Shown here one piece after another: positions 33,150 to 43,811 of a stretch of DNA of 64,000 bases. The notes beneath the pieces were generated by a model. It was not told where the DNA came from and ran no database searches. It was given only the letters and a program-made list of their open reading frames with translations. The stretch comes from Agapetus fuscipes (Eukaryota > Arthropoda > Insecta > Trichoptera > Glossosomatidae), in NCBI GenBank assembly GCA_951799405.1, contig OX637332.1:10173001-10237000 (forward strand), read 5' to 3'. Each line of letters starts with the position of its first letter. Within the stretch, counting starts at the first letter, position 1. The translations under genes and the position numbers were made by a program.

Positions 33150-34720
33150 CTACTTCTTTTGTTGAACGGTCCACTGTCCTGACAGCATCAAGTCGTCCAG
33201 AGTTGCTCCCCAAGCTAAGTCTGACGCATCTGTTGTCAAGAAATGTCCGAAGGTTTCCCTGTGGATGGAACTTGATTCGTTCGCATTCCCTATCCACCAC
33301 TCTATTTCTTGTAAGCTGTCCTCGGTCATTTGTATGGACCCTCTTGGTGACAGGTGCTTCAGTGGCTTGCTCGCTATCTGCAATTGTCTGCAGTGGAGGC
33401 GACCATGAAGCTGGCAAAGTTTAGTCTTCCTAGGAGACTTTCCGCCAGTTTTAAGGACCATTTTCGAGAAGTCAGTATTGCTCGAAGTGAGTGGCACAAT
33501 GCCTCTTGCTTCCGGTAAGAAAGACCTACTTGGTGACAGGTGCTTCAGTGGCCTGCTCGCTATCTGCAATTGTCTGCAGTGGAGGCGACCATGAAGCTGG
33601 CAAAGTTTAGTCTTCCTAGGAGACTTTCCGCCAGTTTTAAGGACCATTTTCGAGAAGTCAGTATTGCTCGAAGTGAGTGGCACAATGCCTCTTGCTTCCG
33701 GTAAGAAAGACCTACTTGGTGACAGGTGCTTCAGTGGCCTGCTCGCTATCTGCAATTGTCTGCAGTGGAGGCGACCATGAAGCTGGCAAAGTTTAGTCTT
33801 CCTGGGAGACTTTCCGCCAGTTTTAAGGACCATTTTCGAGAAGTCAGTATTGCTCGAAGTGAGTGGCACAATGCCTCTTGCTTCCGGTAAGAAAGGAATT
33901 TGCAATTGTTGTGCGTGTCCCAAACGATTCCCAAGTACTCTAATTGTTGAGTGGGGAAGAGCACTGACTTCTGGAGATTTACATACCACCCCAGAGATTG
34001 TAGGATATCTACTGCTAGATGCGATTGTCGACAAAGATCGTCCTTGGATTGGCTCGCAAGGAGGAAGTCGTCGAGATAAACGATTGTCCGAATACCTCGT
34101 CGCCTCAGTAGTTGGGCTACCCAATTTGTAAGGGTTGCAAACATTCTGGGGGCAGATGAAAGGCCAAAGGGCAGACTTGTCATCTGAAGTAATTCTCCTC
34201 GATAGACCAGTCGCAAAAATCTCCAATGTTTCTGTGCACTTGGGAGATGAAAGAAGGCTTGCGATAGGTCTATTTTCGACAACCAATTGTTTGGCTGCAG
34301 AAACTCTGGCACTTTGTAGTGGCTATGAGTTTGAACGGAACCGGGCCCAGGAAGAAGTTTAACGATTTCAGGTTGAAAATCATTCTCGAGGAACGGTCCG
34401 ATTTGGGTGTTAGGAACATTTTTGATAAGAAGCTGGGAGATGACTCCGCGGCCTCTATAACGCCGAATTCGGTCATTTCCTTTATTTGAGAGTCCATTTC
34501 GGGTGAAGGACTCGTCTGGTATAGCATTAAGGTCTTTTTGTGTGGTAATATCAGAGGGGGAATTGAGATGAAAGGTATTCTTACTCCGATTATCATCTTC
34601 AGGATGTGGTTTGGTGCTCCGAGTGACGTCCAAACCTGTAGGGAGGACTTCAAGCATCCTCTGCGAAATGGTTTCTTGTCATTTTCGTGGATGCCTCCGT
34701 CTGTCTCCTTTGAGATTTCC
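33150..34720 (-). pseudogene. DIRS reverse transcriptase-RNase H, broken
   Basis: RT motifs are spread over three frames. The N-terminal part (PKSDRSSRMIFNLKSLN) lies in the frame of 34,270-34,653. The palm, with SKIDLSQAFFHLP, SLPFGLSSAPRMF and the catalytic YLDD (34,068-34,079), lies in the frame of 33,746-34,657. The thumb and RNase H start (EWWIGN, FLTTDASDLAWGA) lie in the frame of 33,150-34,286. Frame breaks fall near 34,325 and near 33,770, and a TAG at 33,150 ends the RNase H part. The second break coincides with the 186-bp triplication. Both Asp residues of the polymerase YLDD are present, so decay looks recent. Confidence 0.85.
33346..33903. repeat. 186-bp unit in triplicate inside DIRS RT
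   Basis: Starts at 33,346, 33,532 and 33,718, each marked GGTGACAGGTGCTTCAGTGG. The period is exactly 186 bp (62 codons), so the reading frame is kept. The copies differ by only a few bases. Only one copy would be expected in this family. Confidence 0.9.
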
Positions 34721-35796
34721 TGACCGTGTGTTATTCCCTGCCCTTTTTCCTCTTGAAGAGAAATTTGGAGCGTCTCTAAGGCCTCGATTGCTTTCCGCAG
34801 TGGGTCGTTGCTGCCCTCTAAAAAACTGATTCCTTTTCTGTACTGGAACGTGCGGTTTCGATGAGGTGCTGGGTTGAGGGCACTGGGTCTTCACTGACAA
34901 TTTGTCGGTGGTCCCCACTCTAGAGAAAAAAGACGTGAGACTGTCTTTGCCAAACAAGTGTTCGGTACTCGGCGGGAATTTGTTTAACCCCTCTCACATG
35001 CTCTTCCTTAACATGCCCTAGCACAGCTTTCCTGCGGAACTGGAGGGCCTCTGTCCGCCTCCCCCATACCGTCTGGAGGATGTCTTCCGAGACTTTCTGG
35101 TATGGCGAGTCCAGAGCGAACAGCGTTTTGACCTTTTCGAAAAGGGCTTTCCTCGCCAAGGTCGTGTCGCTCCGGGCTCCCCAGTTGACCAAGGTCTGAA
35201 GCCCAGACTGGAACTCCTCTTTCTGGATGAGGAGGGCGTGGGACATGGCTGCAAACGACCGCTCGCCTGAATAGGGGAGCTTACGTCGCACTGGCGAAGT
35301 TTATCGTTCACTGCCAGGTCGACGAACGCCGGTTCTGCCAGGTACTTTTTCTGTACCTTACTCCGGCCCAGTTTTCACTGTCGAAGTGCTGGAGCCTTTG
35401 GAGCGCTTCGACCCTGTTGCTCTTGGCCTTGGGGTGAGCTGGTTCTTCCACCGTTGTGGCGGCTTCCTGGAAGCTCAGCAGTAGCTCTTCCTGGGCCTCC
35501 TCATTCTCTTCCAGTCCCGAAGGTTGTTAGAGGAAGTTGCTGGAAGAGTTTCCTGCCGCCGATTCAACGAGATTTCCCATAGAACTGGCGGGCCAGTCAC
35601 CGAAAACTGCGTTCGTCAGCATCACGATGTGGGAAACCAGATAATCTATCCTTGGGTCCAAGACAACCCTCAGCCGTTTCTGACGCCGCGGCGGTGAACC
35701 TGATTCCGAAGTGTCGTATCCGCGTTTTAGTGACGCATCACCTGAATCCTGTGAGATTTCGTCGAGAGGTTGCCCTTTATTGTTATCACAACTCAT
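34679..35796 (-). pseudogene. DIRS gag-like protein, broken
   Basis: Likely start ATG at 35,796 (MSCDNNKG), followed by an acidic/basic leader with PPRRQKRLR. An in-frame TAA at 35,527 interrupts it. The frame then continues through EEELLLSF and HFDSENWAGVR, changes near 35,360, again near 35,290 (VNDKLRQCD to SFAAMSHALLIQKE), and again near 34,955 (before FGKDSLTS). It ends in an Arg-rich tail at 34,679 that overlaps the RT N terminus. The order matches the capsid-like first ORF of DIRS elements. No zinc knuckle is evident. Confidence 0.7.
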
Positions 35797-36066
35797 AACA
35801 TTGATTTTGATGTTATATAAAGTAAAAACTCCGTTAAAATAACGAAAAACGTTTTTCGTAAATATGACAGCGTGACATAACCAACAAAAATACGTATGCG
35901 AACTTTTAACCACCACAATATCACCTGTTTTAGTTTTTAATTGTTCACAAGGACACAAGATGGTAAAATAACACTCTTTTAAATGTTTTTGCCCAGGAAT
36001 ATTGTCAATTCACTCAAATTTTCGAAGGTAAAATCAACTGACATGTGACCACAAGGGGAAAATGAC

Positions 36067-36274
36067 GCTTTATGAAAAATTGCGACCGGGTTATGGGGAA
36101 ACTGGAAATAGGGAACAGGAAATGGGGAAAAAGCGACCATAGAGTAGAAAGTGCCTAAAGTGTAAAAAAGTGCAAATCAAAGACCCAGGAATAGACTAAA
36201 AAACCACATAAAAGGGGAAAAGTGATTGTTTCTCTCATAATATGGACTCCAGACATCTCTCAGAACACATAATA
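36067..36274. repeat. DIRS right inverted terminal repeat
   Basis: Inverse of the left repeat over 191 bp (36,067-36,257), plus a right-specific end TCTCAGAACACATAATA. This is the 5' end of the minus-strand element and presumably holds its promoter. Confidence 0.9.
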
Positions 36275-36814
36275 AGTGTATTATTGTTCGCTCTTATTCT
36301 TCTTGAAAATTATGAGAGCGTTTTTCCTTTATTTTTTCACAATTTTTCATTAGATGTTTATTTCACTGGTATGAGGCTGATCATTTGTAGCCCCTATAGA
36401 CATGATCCACAATCTTTGTTTCCGGAAAATTTGCACATGTGGAATTTTTCAAGTTTTCTATTGTAAACTTAGCTCCAGCATTCATTAGTAAGCGGAAAAT
36501 TAAAGTTTATGTTACTTACTCGTATCAAAGCAATGTATTAGAAATCTTTATTTTTAACACAAAATAAAATAAAATAGCGCGATTGGCTCATAATAGGTTA
36601 AAATAAATTAATGAAAAATCATGCTTCAAATTTATCGACTGATTGCAAGTTCGCGTAAATATTCGTTGCGTCGTTGCACTTTAAATTGTCTATGTGAATG
36701 CACTGGAATAGACTACAAAGGTAACCACGCATCCAGTGTATCGATTTTTTTTAGAGCTACGCGTGGCTCCAAAATTCTTTCACACATTGCCAAATTATTA
36801 TTACAAAGCAAAAA
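36275..36814. other. non-coding DNA
   Basis: No feature seen beyond AT-rich sequence. Confidence 0.4.
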
Positions 36815-37005
36815 AAAAACGCGAGTCAGCTGCATATATAGTGTAACTTCTTGCCGCGCTATCCCCGAAGGGTTTCGCATGTCGCGAATGGAACATAATT
36901 ATTTTTACAGGTAAAGGGGTCAGCCTTACCCCCTAATCCCTTCAGTTGAAGTGGAGGTTTCCCAGCTCCCGAGAGGGCTAGTACTCATTTCTTGTGAAGG
37001 AGGTT
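36815..37005 (-). repeat. family B SINE, 3' half
   Basis: From GTGTAACTTCTTGCCGCGCT to GCTAGTACTCATTTCTTGTG. The tRNA head is missing. Confidence 0.75.
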
Positions 37006-37084
37006 TTTAATAATTTCCAATGCATTTATTGATCAGAAGCAAAAATTTTGGATACATTATTTAGTTACAATTTTGAAACATAAA

Positions 37085-37335
37085 TGTTGTCTATAATTTA
37101 TAATCTGAGTTGCAAAGATATATAACATTTATGATTCACATTACATGCATTTTTATAAGCAGACACGTATAAGTTCGCTCTTAGAAATGCTGCATATGGA
37201 CTTACAGCATAAAAAGCTAATCTCAAATGAACAGAAGCACTGCAATTCTTACCGACTTTCCCTGAAACAGGAGTGAAATTGGCAAAGTAAACCATTTTTT
37301 GCAGCATGAGTGGTCAGCCTTAATCCAACCTATTA
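37085..37335 (-). repeat. family A retroposon
   Basis: Minus-strand copy from CTATAATTTATAATCTGAGT to CCAACCTATTAGTCAA, moderately diverged. Confidence 0.75.
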
Positions 37336-37847
37336 GTCAAAGGGAAAAAGGAAATCCAAAGTCAATTTTCTTAACGCGGGTCCACTTAAAATACATAAAA
37401 AATCTTGTCACCTCCCTTTAGGGAACAATCGTTGTATCAAAACAAGGTTTAAAAGTTTCTTAAAGAAGACAATTTTCTTACAGAATGGGTAGCTTTTTGA
37501 GCACATTAGTACAGAGCGCTCTTGAGGTGTTGTACAAAAACAGCGCTTATTAAATGTTTATTTACTTTTAGTTGAAGAAAGCCACCAATAGTCTTGAAAA
37601 ATATTGTAAGTTAAAATGTTTAAAATATTGAACCTAAAATGTTCTTGCATCTCTACAAGTATGAGAGAGTATTTTCGCTGACGTGGAGGTTGTGAGTAGA
37701 CGATTGTCTGGTATAATAATAGTAATAGTAATAATAATAATAGCGCAGGCAGTCATTTAGTCAGCTGAGCGCACTAGAGCCGCTGAATGAGCGGAATGAA
37801 AGTGAAATTTCTTCCTAAGGCTGATAATTATACTCATACGCATAGAG
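37336..37847. other. non-coding DNA with family C tail piece
   Basis: GCGCTCTTGAGGTG..AAAACAGCGCTTATTAAATG at 37,515-37,555 is a family C tail fragment. A short (TAA)n microsatellite lies at 37,715-37,742. Confidence 0.45.
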
Positions 37848-37974
37848 CAGGCGTGTCAAACTCGCGGCCCGCCAATCTATAGGTTGCGGACCGCCAAAAC
37901 TTTTAAAATTTTTATTGCTTTTATTGAACATCACCATTCCGGTCAGTGACAGCTAACGGCTTATTATTTTTATT

Positions 37975-38160
37975 TAGATCTATAATCTAAGCTGCAAATA
38001 TATGCATATTGACATTTAAGGCTCATATTTTATGCATGTCCTCAAGCAGGCGCATGTAAGTTCGCGCGTAAACATTCTGCATGTGTACACTCAAAATAAA
38101 CCAAACATCACACGAACATCTACTTTGCAACTCCTGCTGCTGGAAAGTGAAATTTTTAAA
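37975..38160 (-). repeat. family A retroposon inside the hAT
   Basis: From GATCTATAATCTAAGCTGC to CAACTCCTGC. The 5' half is missing. Confidence 0.7.
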
Positions 38161-38199
38161 ATGAAGCTGAACTATAAATGAATAAAATATCGATAAAAC

Positions 38200-38450
38200 C
38201 CACACTATAATCTAAGCGGCAAAGATATGTTAACATCTAAGGCTCATATTAAATGCATGCCCACAGAAAGGCACATTTACGTTCGCGCCTACGCATTCTG
38301 CATGTATACATACAAATGAAAAAACACTACATGAACATAAACCTTGCAACTTCTCCGCCTTTTCCTGATACCGGGGTGGCCTTTTATAAAGTGAACCAAT
38401 TTTTACAGCACGGAGGGTCGGCCTCATACCAAACCTATGAGTCAAATTTA
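38200..38450 (-). repeat. family A retroposon inside the hAT
   Basis: From ACTATAATCTAAGCGGC to CCTCATACCAAACCTATGAG. Same subfamily as the neighbouring copy. Confidence 0.75.
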
Positions 38451-38504
38451 GCGTTCATCTTTGTAATTGAGTGCTTTTATTCAACGCAACGCAACCAAGT
38501 TACA

Positions 38505-38816
38505 AATATACTATAACTTCTTGCCTGCGTTATCCCCAAAGGGGTCGCATGTGGCGATTAGGGTCCTATTTATTTTTACGGGTAAGGGGGCCGGCCTCAC
38601 ACCAACCACTTTCAGTTGAAGTGGGGGCTTCCCAGCCCCCGGTGGGGCTGATTCTCATTTCTTGTGAAGGTTGATTACACCTTGCCGGTATTTATTTTGG
38701 TTTGGAAATTAACACCGAAACGGGAAATCATTTCTGACACCCTCGGTGAGGATCAAATCCTTACTCTCGGAATGGAATGCAAGCATTCTACCAACTGAAT
38801 TGTCAACCGGACTTTA
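38505..38816 (-). repeat. family B SINE inside the hAT
   Basis: From ACTATAACTTCTTGCCTGCG to the head complement CTGAATTGTCAACCGG. The B box is degraded (GGATCAAATCC). Confidence 0.8.
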
Positions 38817-38825
38817 TACGAGCTT

Positions 38826-39052
38826 GGCCGTCGCTACAAAGTGCCAATTCTCAAGCAAGATCCAGTTGCTGTAAGACTGGATGGAACTTTTGATGACCGG
38901 TCTTGGTAAAGGTTTAAGAATGTTTCAACCCAGCGAAGAGCAAATTTGAAAACATAAATGTTATATTTTTTTGTGCTCCGCCGGGATTCAAACCCACAAC
39001 CTTTCATTTACGAGTCAGAAGTGTTAACCACTAGACTACGGACCGATCAACA
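38826..39052 (-). repeat. family C SINE inside the hAT
   Basis: The tail lies at the left (CGTCGCTACAAAGTGCC). The head at the right has B-box complement GGGATTCAAACCC and A-box complement TTAACCACTAGACTA, ending CGGACCGATC. Confidence 0.8.
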
Positions 39053-39452
39053 AACTTTTTCCAAACCGCAACTTAGTACAAAATAGAAACGTGGCCCGAA
39101 ATATTATTTTATTTTGACATGCCTGGCATAGAGCAATGCGATAGAAGATCCAATGCTTAGCGGTGTCTGATGTATTCCCATGAGAATAAAATAATGCAAG
39201 TATATGCTCAATCTTCAGAGGAAGTATAAATTAGTTATTGTTGATGCTTCTTAAGTAAATGGTTCCGGTACATCTTCCTTTACAGTAAGGTAAAATAAAT
39301 ACTTTATTTTATCTACATTCTTATTTATAGTCGGTTATTAATTTATTTGAATAAAACTCTTACTTTCAATTATTTACTGAATAAAGTCATGAAAGCTATG
39401 TTTATTAGTATCTTTGAATATCACTTTCATTACATATATTTCAAGGTATTAT

Positions 39453-39705
39453 GTCCGGTCCGGTAAGTGCTTATATTCCATGCAGAGAGCTCGAGTTCGA
39501 AATGATCTCCCGTGTCAGTGTTTATTTTAAGCCGTCATAAGAAATGCGTACCAGTCCCCTGGCGAGCTGGAAAAACCCCAACTGCAATGGTTGGCGTAAG
39601 ACCAGTCCTCTTACCTGTAAAACTTATTAGATTTCATTTGCCACATGTGACTCCTACGAGTAGAACGCAGAAAAAAGTTGCACTATGTGTGTAGCTTAGT
39701 AGGTT
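39453..39705 (+). repeat. family B SINE, diverged
   Basis: TCCATGCAGAGAGCTCGAGTTCGAA is a shortened head. The body continues to CGCAGAAAAAAGTTGCACTA. Confidence 0.7.
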
Positions 39706-39799
39706 TACTAGCGTTTTATTTAAAAGTTATCAAGTAATTCATAAACATATTTTTATACTGTGTTCTTCTGTTGTAAAATGCGTGATTTAAACTAGAAAA

Positions 39800-39935
39800 T
39801 CTAAACTCTAAGTGAAAATAAATTTTGCAATTTTATGTCGTCTTTCTCGGAAACAGCGGTTATATTTCAATGTTCAACAGAATGGGTGGTCACTGGTCGG
39901 TCAGCCACATATCAACCTATTAGTTGAAAGATGTT
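39800..39935 (-). repeat. family A fragment, degenerate
   Basis: TTTGCAATTTTATGTCG, CGGAAACAGCGG, AATGGGTGGTC and CAACCTATTAGTTGAA follow the family order. Confidence 0.5.
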
Positions 39936-40384
39936 GAAATGATTCTATAATATTTTGCACCGACAATCAACGCGAATCTTTAAAATATACCACGAATTCT
40001 CCTTAACATTAGTATGAGAGGCGAGCGATTCTTGAATTTTAAAATGGCGATAACATTATATGGTTGTGACTATAATTAGACAAAACCTGTTGATCAACTT
40101 AAAGAAGACGTCGCTCGAGGTTGACCAAAAAATCAAATTACCAGTATTGTTCAGCTGAATGCGCGCCCAAACATCAAACTCATATTATTCTATTCTGTTG
40201 TGGATATTTAATGACCGTTTCAAAATTTTACGACTCATTAAAATTATATTTTATTTAGTCGTGTTGAAAAATCAGGGTTTGTAAAAGAAATTGCAAATAA
40301 TTTTATCTTGAAGATGTACTGTTAACTTCCCATTAAGTCATCAAAATAAAGAAGTATATTAAATAAAAAAAATGTAACTTGTGT
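39936..40384. other. non-coding DNA
   Basis: No feature seen. Confidence 0.4.
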
Positions 40385-40645
40385 TCCTTGACTTATAGGT
40401 TGGTATGCGGCTGACCACCCATACTGTAAAAAATGGTTCACTTTGCCAATGTCACCCCTGCTTCAGGGAAGGTCGGCAAGAGTTGCAGGGCTTATGTTCA
40501 TTTGAGATAGGGTTTTTAATATTGTAAGTCCACGTGCGGCATGTGTAAGCGCGAATTTATACATGTCTGCTTGTGGGAATGCATTTAATATAAATCTTAA
40601 ATGATATATGTCTTTGCAGCTTAGATTAGATTAGATTAGATTAAC
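40385..40645 (+). repeat. family A retroposon, full length
   Basis: Starts TTCCTTGACTTATAGGTTGG and ends with several AGATT units. A well-preserved copy. Confidence 0.85.
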
Positions 40646-40742
40646 TTAAATATAAAATGCATTCGATCTTACCTGAGAGAAATGACTGGAAAGATACTGA
40701 ATGATAGAGGTCGCAATGGTAAGATAATGAGCAAGTGTGGAA

Positions 40743-41487
40743 TTTTTTTTTCTTAGTTTTTTTATTTTTTATTATGGAAAAAAACAGTTACAGAAAAATT
40801 ACAAGGTTAGATTGACAGTTGAGAAGACCAGTAAATTTTCCAATTATAGATTATAAAGAAAATAAAAGTAGAGATGATACACATGTAAAAAACATATCTA
40901 CACACAATATACATGTGAAAAAAAATACAAATTCAAAGTTCAGTTAACAGGTACGTATAATCAAAGGTTTTAAGCAATGAAACTTTATCATTAAATAGAT
41001 CTAATTCAGAAAAATGCCTATTATATATGTTACAGCTACGGTTGATGAAAGAATTCAGTGTGTAGTTAGACTTGCATGGTGCTATATGGAAAAGATGAGA
41101 GGCGGCGGAACGCGTAGAGCGGATGGGACATTTAATGTTAATCTTGTTCAGTAGGGGGATGCTATCTACGTTTGAATTAAGAATATTGAACAAAAACTTA
41201 AAATCACACATAATTCGCCTTGACTGAAGAGATTGTAAGTCTTCCGAGTCATTAAAGCGATAATTTAAATGTTTTACAAATTTCTTTTGAATTGACTCAA
41301 TGCTGTTAATGTAAACTTTATATTAAGGGTTCCAAACTGATGAAGCAAATTCCAAGTGACTCCTGACATATGAATAATACAGGATTTCTAAAGTGTGAGC
41401 TTGTTTGAATGGTGTGGATATGCGAAGAATAAAACCCAACATTCTGTATGCTTTTTGGGTAATAGAAGCTATGTGAAGATCAAAGAC
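40743..41487 (-). pseudogene. Jockey/CR1-type LINE RT C terminus
   Basis: The minus-strand frame from about 41,480 to the stop at 40,933 encodes the end of a non-LTR reverse transcriptase: SKLVFDLHI, KAYRMLGFI, then LEILYYSYVRSHLEFASSVW, followed by IESIQKKFV, RR and a Leu-rich tail. SK-F--HI, KA-R-LGFI and SYVRS-LE--S-VWNP are highly typical of the Jockey/CR1 group. One TAA (41,323) breaks the frame directly after the VWNP motif. A T-rich run near 40,745-40,770 is the complement of the poly-A 3' end. The element is 5'-truncated and abuts a second LINE fragment. Confidence 0.85.
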
Positions 41488-41489
41488 GA

Positions 41490-41835
41490 GCTTACTGTTC
41501 ATGAGAAGAAAGTGTATGAAACTGTGTATGAAAGAGAATATGAGAATGAAAGTACAAAAAAGCATGATGAATTGGTTTGGACATCTTGAAAGAATGGATG
41601 ATAAAGGACTAATGAAGAAATTGTACAGAAATAATGTCAGAGGGAAGGTAAAGACTGAGGAAGGAATGTACATACCAAATAGGTGAGATTGTGAAAGAAT
41701 TGAACCTGCAGAGTGAGAATTAGAGAATGTTATGTATGAAGAAAGTGATGAGTGCTGAAGAGATATGCAAGGAGAGAAAAAAGTGGAGGCGCATCTGCGG
41801 AGGTACTGGCCACCCCTAGTGAAACAGTAACAGTA
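41490..41835 (+). pseudogene. RTE/Jockey-like LINE C-terminal remnant
   Basis: Plus-strand fragment with MMNWFGHLERMDDKG, the counterpart of RWFGHLERMSDER at 19.4 kb. It then breaks frame several times before KKWRRICGGTGHP-like coding at 41,780-41,815. The 3' end CTGGCCACCCCTAGTG recurs at 21.65 and 43.4 kb, defining a second subfamily that lacks the family A tail. Confidence 0.7.
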
Positions 41836-43140
41836 ACTTTAAATATGAAATGTACCTACTTTAATTTCAAAATGTGCCATAACTTTCAAAATGTATTTTT
41901 ACATTTACAAAGTTGACTTCTTCAATCTGTAACAATCCGTTCCTTTTTGTCTACTTGTGCAGGAAGCTGCATAATTTGCAGACTTTAAACAATTAAAAAC
42001 TTTTAGTATGATCAATCATTTATTTTTAATGCATGGAGATGTGACCAATAATTATCTAGATATAACCTCACCATTAATTCATACTTGTACATTTATCTCA
42101 ACTGTAAATTTTGAAATAATATATAAAAAAACTTAAATAAAAAAAAACAAGTTAATTTTTCAAATGTCAATTCATTACTTGAGAGTCACATGAAAATTTG
42201 AACATTTCAAGTAATAGTGATACACAATTTTAATATATTATAATTAATTTTAAATAATGCACATTTTACTAAACGAAATTCGCTCTTCTCGTTTCAATTG
42301 GAAATTGCCATTTACATTAATTCAAGTTAACAACAGTATTTTATTAGAGATCTTGCAGCGAAATGAAAGTTTTCTACTTTAAATTTGTTAATTATTCTGA
42401 CACCAAGTGTGATATTTTATTTTGAAGTATTAGTGACAATTCATACAAGTTATTTTTTCAGCACAAAACAATTTGGGGTTACTTTTATTGTTTTCACTTT
42501 CTTTAAGGATAAGGATTTTCTGAAACAAGAAAAAGAAAGAATAACTTTACTTTTTTTTGCATAAGAATGGTTGAGTCGTCTGCTACTAGCGTTGCACAGT
42601 TTCAGAGTAGACACTATGGTCTCTAGGATATGTTATATTTTTAGTATAAGTTATTTTGAGTTGCTTCCACTGTTTTGAAATTATATTATACAAAGCATTG
42701 ATGTATACTGACCCAAATAATTAATGCACAAATGCAAATGCGAAAATATTTGAAGTTGTTAAAAAACGCACGTAGAGAGTGAAAGAGGAAGTTATTATTT
42801 CAATTTGTTCTTTATTTATATTGGACTGTATTTGATTCTCAAATGCAGAACTTGAATACAAAACTATCGGCTTTCTTCTTTGTGATTTTTTCTGTTCGGA
42901 AACCTATGAACGATAAAGAAATATAAAATAAGAAAATTATCTCACAGAAATAAATGTGTTTTGTTAAATCGAATTATGGTTTTGTAATTTAAATCGTTGG
43001 TTTTAATTAAATGTTCCTAGGCTGTACGAAAGAGGAAAAACTAAAATAATATTATCCATTTTGTTATTTAAAAATCACAGGATAAATGATCCACAGAATA
43101 ATCAAAACAAATTCTTATTCATTTATATTTTTTATGGTTT
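41836..43140. other. AT-rich non-coding DNA
   Basis: No gene or recognisable repeat in 1.3 kb. Confidence 0.4.
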
Positions 43141-43310
43141 GTGTATTAACACTGTGAAAATTCATGTTTTTTAGTTGGTTATTTAATAAACAACACCTTT
43201 TACTTTATTTGAACACTGTTTTTTATTTCACAAATATAATTATAATTTTAAAAAATTAAATTTTAAATTCTACTAACGTTTTCGACTATTCAGTCATCAT
43301 CAGGTAGGAA
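43141..43310 (-). mobile_element. Penelope-like fragment with hammerhead motif
   Basis: On the minus strand a hammerhead-like motif (43,270-43,307) is followed about 100 bp later by an ATG (43,165) opening MNFHSVNTQT and stopping after 16 codons. The same arrangement occurs at 58.7 and 60.7 kb. Hammerheads in the terminal repeats are a known property of Penelope-like elements. The assignment rests on that association, not on a visible reverse transcriptase. Confidence 0.5.
43270..43307 (-). ncRNA. hammerhead-ribozyme-like motif
   Basis: Read on the minus strand: helix I CTAC pairs with GTAG. The conserved core is CTGATGA and GAAA. Stem II is GACT/AGTC with a GAAT loop, and one extra T follows the CTGATGA box. 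Helix III is the self-complementary AACGTT, with A at the cleavage position. A loopless palindromic helix III implies activity as a dimer. The extra T is shared with the other copies and could lower activity. Confidence 0.55.
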
Positions 43311-43339
43311 ATTTTTCTTATTCATTTATTTTTATACTA

Positions 43340-43470
43340 GCTGTACCCTGCCACCCCTTGTGGTGGCCCGTCTTATCATCGTACTCTATGATACAGTCCT
43401 TCTGTTAGGGGTGACCAGTATCTCTGCAGATGTGTCTCCACTGTGTTGTATCTTTGTCTAGTAAGAATCC
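43340..43470 (-). repeat. LINE 3'-end fragment, second subfamily
   Basis: The complement contains CATCTGCAGAGATACTGG, then TCACCCCTAAC, as at 41,800. Its outer end reads ACTAGCTGTACCCTGCC on the plus strand. Confidence 0.55.
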
Positions 43471-43811
43471 CTGTCGTAAGGTGAAAATAGTTTAACCATA
43501 TTTCTACTCTCATTTCCTTTATTGCTCCAGTTTATTTTATACAGAAGCCTAAGTTGGGATGTAAAGAATAATTATTCATGTAAGTTTCATCGAAAGTTTT
43601 GGAGTCCATACAGGAAAAACTTACTTACGTCCGATTTTATCTACGATAATTAGATTTTTGAAAAAATGATTTAAATTTGTATGAAATTTAATTTCCTCGT
43701 TTTTTTAGTCTTCTGATGAGCATTGGAAGACGTATTTTTCGATTGTTGTAGATTAATTTGACCGTCTTATGATGATGATGATGTTACTAATGTATTTTTC
43801 TCTTTTCACAG

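Larger units (their letters stand above)
31094..36274 (-). mobile_element. DIRS-type tyrosine-recombinase retrotransposon
   Basis: A 5.18-kb element on the minus strand with the diagnostic DIRS1 layout: inverted terminal repeats, an internal complementary region next to one repeat, and genes in the order gag, RT-RNase H, Dam-like region, tyrosine recombinase. Integrase and LTRs are absent. Fusing the right end (GAACACATAATA) with the left end (AATAGGGGAG) gives the junction present in the internal complementary region, sharing AATA. This is the expected trace of circular-intermediate replication, in which the recombinase integrates without target duplication. None is visible here. Gag and RT carry stops and frame breaks; the recombinase frame is open. 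Confidence 0.9.
37848..39125. mobile_element. hAT-type element with 8-bp target duplication
   Basis: The left end CAGGCGTGTCAAACTCGCGG is inverted at the right as GACATGCCTG (39,116-39,125), with a GGCCC block just inside each end. It is flanked by perfect GCATAGAG duplications (37,840-37,847 and 39,126-39,133). CAGG-GTGTCAAA ends and 8-bp duplications are hAT hallmarks. No transposase is present. Nearly all of the interior consists of family A, B and C copies, all on the minus strand. Confidence 0.85.

Noticed and set aside
32371..33417. 348-codon minus-strand frame within the DIRS
   Set aside because: Arg/Ser-rich shadow of the recombinase/RNase H frame with no domain likeness.
33150..34286. 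378-codon minus-strand frame as a complete separate protein
   Set aside because: Its first 180 codons are an out-of-frame reading of the RT palm. Only the C-terminal part (thumb and RNase H start) is meaningful.
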